Assembly (NCBI GenBank): GCA_030589225.1
Contig: JAUUWD010000035.1
Span: forward strand, 1 to 9,525
Length of the DNA: 9,525 nt
From: Desulfobacteraceae bacterium
GTDB lineage: Bacteria > Desulfobacterota > DSM-4660 > Desulfatiglandales > Desulfatiglandaceae
Direction: 5' to 3'
Shown here: piece by piece, positions 6,453-9,525 of the stretch
Layout: each line of letters starts with the position of its first letter
Position numbering within the stretch: position 1 is the stretch's first letter
Translations under genes and position numbers: made by a program
The notes under the pieces: model-generated
Told to the model about the DNA's origin: nothing
Seen by the model: only the letters and a program-made list of their open reading frames with translations
Database searches by the model: none

Positions 6453-6504
6453 AACCTCTGAACCTTTGAACCCTGAACCCGTGAACGGTTACCAAAAGTT
6501 TTGC
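6453..6504 (+). repeat. Octamer repeat array, copy E
   Basis: The units are AACCTCTG, AACCTTTG, the 7-nt AACCCTG and AACCCGTG, followed by AACGGTTACCAAAAGTTTTGC. It is the best match to copy A and ends about 60 nt before the HcyBio start codon. One unit lacks a base, so unit number and length both vary between copies. Confidence 0.8.
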
Positions 6505-6566
6505 TTGTCAGGTCGGAGGATAGGCTTTATGATGGGGCCAAATGCATCTTTGGGGGACAACCAGAA

Positions 6567-7739
6567 ATGGCGAAAAAAAAGACCACTAAAACAATTAAAG
6601 ACATTAACCGTAAGATAAAAGAAGGAAAGGTTGTTGTGGTCACAGCCGATGAGATGACTGATCTCATTAAAAAGAGGGGGCCGAAAAAGGCATCTCAAGA
6701 GGTTGATGTGGTGACAACAGGGACATTCGCCCCCATGTGCTCATCCGGCGCTTTTATCAATTTTGGTCATGCCAAACCAGGCATCAAGACCTCGCGCGTA
6801 TCGTTAAATGGTGTGCCAGGTTATGCAGGCCTGGCCGCTGTAGATGTTTATATTGGCGCTACTGCGCCTGCTGAGGATGACCCCTTAAACAGAGTCCACC
6901 CGGGGCAATTCAAGTACGGCGGAGGCCATGTCATCCATGATCTCGTGGCTGGTAAAAGGATAAATTTAAAGGTTACGGCCTATGGAACTGACTGCTACCC
7001 AAACCGTGATTTCAAGAAAAGGATAACCCTGGAAGACCTCCCTTATTCAACACTGCTAAATCCCAGAAATGCCTATCAGAATTACAACTGCGCGGTCAAT
7101 TTATCCAAAAAGACCATCTACACTTACATGGGGGTCCTGAAACCGAATTCAGGCAATGCAAATTACTCCACCTCCGGCCAATTAAGCCCGCTCCTTAATG
7201 ACCCCTATTACCTCACCATTGGGCTGGGTACGAGGATCTTTCTCGGCGGCGCCAGGGGGTATATAATCGGCCCGGGAACGCAGCATAACCCCCATGTGAA
7301 AAGGAATAAAAACGGAGTACCATTGTCTCCCGCGGGAACCCTTATGGTTATGGGCAATTTAAAAGAGATGGATCCCAGATGGGTGGCGGGAGTGAGCATG
7401 CTTGGTTACGGATGCTCCCTCGCAGTGGGAGTGGGAGTGCCCATACCCATTCTTAATGAAGACATGGCGCGTTTTACAGGTATTTCAGATGAAGATATAT
7501 CCACCCGGATCATCGATTACGGGAACGATTATCCAAAGGGGGAGGCAACCAGCCTGGGGCAGGTGAGCTATGCAGAATTGAAGAGCGGTGCAATCCGTTT
7601 TAAAGGCCAGGACGTCCCCACCTCCCCCCTGTCTTCGTATACCAGGGCCCTTGAAATCGCTCACATTCTAAAAGGCTGGATAGAAAAAGGCGAGTTCTTG
7701 CTCACCGAACCTCAAGAAATGCTCCCCTCTGATCTTTAA
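6567..7739 (+). CDS. Homocysteine biosynthesis protein, HcyBio (DUF39) family
   Basis: This 390-residue protein belongs to the HcyBio/COG1900 family. In methanogens and sulfate reducers the family is implicated in making homocysteine from aspartate semialdehyde and sulfide, replacing the O-acyl-homoserine route. Characteristic stretches are VDVVTTGTFAPMCSSGAFIN (C58), GVPGYAGLAAVDVYIGATA, YGGGHVIHDLVAGK, AYGTDCYPN (C143), LGTRIFLGGARGYIIGPGTQ and SMLGYGCSLAVGVGVPIPIL. Family work implicates conserved cysteines in persulfide sulfur transfer; C58 and C143 are the likely counterparts, by inference. The ATG at 6567 has GGGGG 10 nt upstream. An in-frame TTG at 6501 would add 22 residues but falls inside repeat E. 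The usual NIL/ferredoxin partner gene is not adjacent. Confidence 0.88.
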   Translation: MAKKKTTKTIKDINRKIKEGKVVVVTADEMTDLIKKRGPKKASQEVDVVTTGTFAPMCSSGAFINFGHAKPGIKTSRVSLNGVPGYAGLAAVDVYIGATAPAEDDPLNRVHPGQFKYGGGHVIHDLVAGKRINLKVTAYGTDCYPNRDFKKRITLEDLPYSTLLNPRNAYQNYNCAVNLSKKTIYTYMGVLKPNSGNANYSTSGQLSPLLNDPYYLTIGLGTRIFLGGARGYIIGPGTQHNPHVKRNKNGVPLSPAGTLMVMGNLKEMDPRWVAGVSMLGYGCSLAVGVGVPIPILNEDMARFTGISDEDISTRIIDYGNDYPKGEATSLGQVSYAELKSGAIRFKGQDVPTSPLSSYTRALEIAHILKGWIEKGEFLLTEPQEMLPSDL

Positions 7740-7806
7740 GAAGGAACTCAGAGTATAAAATCTGTGATATACGGCTGAAAAGAAATAGTCGTTGAATGTT
7801 CGATCC

Positions 7807-7846
7807 TCCGAAGGCGGACAAGTGCTTGCTCGCCTCTGGCGAGTTT
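7807..7846 (+). other. Cluster of three small hairpins after the HcyBio gene
   Basis: Three short palindromes stand in a row: TCCG/CGGA (7807-7818), CAAG/CTTG (7819-7828) and CTCGCC/GGCGAG (7829-7843), the last with a TCT loop and followed by TTT. The last could act as a weak terminator for the upstream gene, but the T-run is only three bases. Flanking it are related sequences TTGAATGTTCGATC and TTTGACGTTCATC in direct orientation. Confidence 0.35.
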
Positions 7847-7886
7847 GACGTTCATCTTTCAAAACAACCCAGTATGGCATAAATGC

Positions 7887-7910
7887 AACCTGTGAATGTT
7901 TACAAAATAA
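7887..7910 (+). repeat. Octamer repeat, copy F
   Basis: One unit, AACCTGTG, is followed by AATGTTTACAAAATAA. The start of the terminal motif matches copies A to E, and the tail is closest to the degenerate copy at 171-195. It is a short, diverged member of the family. Confidence 0.5.
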
Positions 7911-7956
7911 CTTAGCGCTTATGCCCTACAGCCCCCACAAACAGTGTGTCCCCAGT

Positions 7957-7979
7957 GAAGAGATTTCCATCTTCTTTTT
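7957..7979 (+). terminator. Weak intrinsic terminator candidate
   Basis: GAAGA (7957-7961) pairs with TCTTC (7970-7974) around an 8-nt loop, followed by TTTTT (7975-7979). The stem is only 5 bp, so the call is tentative. It is placed to end transcription from the HcyBio gene before the uvrA-like gene. Confidence 0.25.
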
Positions 7980-8065
7980 CGGAAAAGAACTAATCATCTA
8001 CCTCATGCATGCAAGTAGGCGCATTTAAAAGGACCTTTAGATAACACAGAAAGGCAACAAAGTAG

Positions 8066-9525
8066 ATGCAGAATCGTGCTATCCGGATTAAAGGCGCCCG
8101 GCAAAATAATCTTAAAAACCTCAACCTTGAAATACCATTAGACCGGATCACGGTAGTCACCGGTGTTAGCGGATCAGGCAAGTCTTCCCTGGCATTTGAC
8201 ACACTCTATGCTGAAGGCCAGCGCCGGTATGTGGAGACTTTCTCTCCATACGCGCGCCAATTCATGGATCGTATGGACCGGCCTGTGGTTGACAGGATTG
8301 AAGGTATCCCGCCTGCCATTGCCATAGACCGCAAAGACCCGGTGCGCACCTCCCGCTCCACCGTCGGCACCATGACCGAGATCACGGACTATGTGAAGTT
8401 GCTTTTCGCCCGCCTGGGTCAACTCCACTGCATGAGGTGCGGTAAGCCTGTGGACCCTGAAACTCCGGAATATGTGTGGAAGCGCCTGCAGGATTTTCCG
8501 CCCGGATCTGAAGTCGTGATCACATTCCCTTTTTCCATTGAGGGGTTTTCTGCCGACCAGGGGATCAATTCACTGGTCCAGATGGGCTTTACCCGCTTCT
8601 TTGCCGGTAGCACGGTCAGCCCCCTTCAGGAATGGCACCAAGTAAACGACACCCGGAAAATCCATGTGGTGGCAGACCGGGTCTTGTTTCGGCCCAAAGA
8701 TAGGACGCGAATTATAGATTCCTTAGAGCAGGCATTCCGCTTTGGAGGGGGCAGGTTGGATTTGTGGATAAGGCAAGACCGGCATGGAATCCGACACCTT
8801 GCATTCAGCAACTTACTTGAATGCGCTGACTGTAAAATCCAATACAGCAAACCAATCCCCAATCTTTTCTCCTTTAACAGCCCTATTGGTGCGTGCGAGA
8901 CATGCCGGGGGTTTGGCCGGAACATTGACATTGACCTGGATCTCATCATCCCGGATCCCCGGCGCTCCCTGGCGGAGGGGGCTATCAAACCATGGGGGGA
9001 TCCGGCGGATCACCGCATGGAATTTGAGGACATGATGGCCTTTTGCAGGCGCAGCAAAATCTCCACACATACCCCTTTTGAGCGTCTTACAAAAACCCGG
9101 AAAAAGAAGATTATTGATGGGACACCCGATTATTATGGAATCCGGGGGTTTTTCAGGTGGCTCGAAACCAAAACCTACAAAATGCATGTGCGGGTCTATC
9201 TATCCCGCTATCGGAGTTATACAGAGTGTCCGGATTGCCAAGGCACGCGGTTCAAAAAAGAGTCACTAATGTATAAGTTTGGCGCCCTCAACATCGGCCA
9301 GATGTATGCCCTGAATGTAGATGAGGTCAGTGAATTCTTTGAAAAGCTATACACACCTAAAAAGGATGACGCCGGCCAGCTTAAAATGAAGGAGGTGCGC
9401 AGCCGGCTTCGATACCTTCGGGACGTGGGATTAGGGGATCTCACACTGGCCAGGCAATCCCGCACCCTTTCAGGAGGTGAGGTTCAGCGGGTAGCCCTTG
9501 CCTCAGCCCTCGGGTCATCTCTGGT
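8066..9525 (+). CDS. uvrA: UvrA-family excinuclease ATPase, N-terminal part, runs off the right edge
   Basis: The first 486 codons are visible. UvrA is the ABC-type ATPase that recognises distorted DNA and loads UvrB in nucleotide excision repair. Walker A GVSGSGKSS is at 33-41, then AFDTLYAEGQRRYVE. A CxxC is at 122/125 and the zinc module is C253, C256, C277 and C280, with the same spacing as E. coli. Another CxxC in CPDCQGTRF is at 388/391, and the first ABC signature LSGGEVQR is at 468-475. Walker B of the first half and the whole second half lie beyond the window. The ATG at 8066 is firm: an in-frame TAG immediately precedes it, although the Shine-Dalgarno is weak. The segment IAIDRKDPVRTSRSTVGTMT differs from the [20 protein letters not shown] of housekeeping UvrA, so this may be a paralogue, possibly of the extra-long class. 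Confidence 0.9.
   Translation, partial: MQNRAIRIKGARQNNLKNLNLEIPLDRITVVTGVSGSGKSSLAFDTLYAEGQRRYVETFSPYARQFMDRMDRPVVDRIEGIPPAIAIDRKDPVRTSRSTVGTMTEITDYVKLLFARLGQLHCMRCGKPVDPETPEYVWKRLQDFPPGSEVVITFPFSIEGFSADQGINSLVQMGFTRFFAGSTVSPLQEWHQVNDTRKIHVVADRVLFRPKDRTRIIDSLEQAFRFGGGRLDLWIRQDRHGIRHLAFSNLLECADCKIQYSKPIPNLFSFNSPIGACETCRGFGRNIDIDLDLIIPDPRRSLAEGAIKPWGDPADHRMEFEDMMAFCRRSKISTHTPFERLTKTRKKKIIDGTPDYYGIRGFFRWLETKTYKMHVRVYLSRYRSYTECPDCQGTRFKKESLMYKFGALNIGQMYALNVDEVSEFFEKLYTPKKDDAGQLKMKEVRSRLRYLRDVGLGDLTLARQSRTLSGGEVQRVALASALGSSL

Larger units (their letters stand above)
6129..6566. other. Divergent intergenic region between kdsA and the HcyBio gene
   Basis: This 438-nt region contains the putative kdsA promoter and palindrome (6181-6243), inverted repeat arrays D and E, and between those a compact nested hairpin at 6398-6427. 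I found no convincing -35/-10 pair driving the plus-strand gene and no match to SAM-I, SAM-II or SAH riboswitch core sequences that I can recall. No gene-like open frame is present apart from a 29-codon overlapping frame at 6529-6618. Confidence 0.6.
7740..8065. other. 326-nt spacer between HcyBio and uvrA-like genes
   Basis: No gene-like frame is seen. From left to right it holds a cluster of small hairpins (7807-7843), octamer repeat copy F (7887-7910), a weak terminator-like hairpin (7957-7979) and an unremarkable stretch before the uvrA-like start. I see no clear promoter for that gene. Confidence 0.6.

Noticed and set aside
6300..6566. SAM or SAH riboswitch upstream of the homocysteine gene
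   Set aside because: I looked for core sequences of these classes and saw none; only a generic hairpin at 6398-6427 is present.
6501..6566. TTG start giving a 412-residue HcyBio protein
   Set aside because: The added 22 residues are encoded by the end of a repeat copy and spacer sequence and lack the look of a conserved N-terminus; the ATG at 6567 is preferred.
8626..8988. 120-codon minus-strand frame, and similar frames, within 8066-9525
   Set aside because: They are shadows of the UvrA-family frame, which has intact Walker A, zinc and signature motifs.

Overview
The window looks like a chromosomal segment of a Gram-negative anaerobe, most likely a Desulfobacterota (deltaproteobacterial) sulfate reducer or relative. 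Three things suggest this: a Kdo/Lpt gene string running into rpoN and hpf, a solitary HcyBio (DUF39) homocysteine-biosynthesis gene of the type found in sulfate reducers and methanogens, and many short intergenic repeats. The lineage is inferred from gene content only; no rRNA or other taxonomic marker is present.

The left two thirds is a minus-strand cluster, in transcription order kdsA (6128-5307), kdsC (4984-4463), lptC (4273-3704), lptA (3704-3147), lptB (3141-2407), rpoN (2321-864) and hpf (803-264). KdsA and KdsC make Kdo-8-phosphate and dephosphorylate it to Kdo, the inner-core sugar of LPS. LptC, LptA and LptB are parts of the machine that carries finished LPS to the outer membrane. 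RpoN (sigma-54) and the ribosome-hibernation factor HPF follow, an order conserved in many proteobacteria. lptC-lptA-lptB are tightly packed (TAGTG overlap, then a 5-nt gap). The other junctions hold spacers of 60 to 322 nt. A good sigma-70-type promoter with an extended -10 lies just after kdsC, so lptCAB-rpoN-hpf can be transcribed independently of kdsAC.

The right third is on the plus strand: the HcyBio gene (6567-7739), divergent from kdsA, and after a 326-nt spacer the first 486 codons of a UvrA-family gene (8066 to the window edge). The UvrA gene has no stop codon inside the window. Its sequence departs from housekeeping UvrA at a normally conserved stretch, so it may be a UvrA paralogue.

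The unusual content is in the spacers. One repeat family, built from 8-bp units close to AACCTTTG and ending in GTGAACGGTTAC, occurs in both orientations in the spacers at 1-263, 4985-5306, 6129-6566 and 7740-8065. A second type is palindromic: a roughly 129-bp MITE-like element forms most of the putative lptC leader, and a small 10-bp-stem palindrome between lptB and rpoN shares a 22-nt core with it (20 of 22 identical). No tRNA, rRNA, CRISPR array, transposase or recognisable defence system was seen. The genes themselves are ordinary housekeeping functions, and I found no convincing new multi-gene system.
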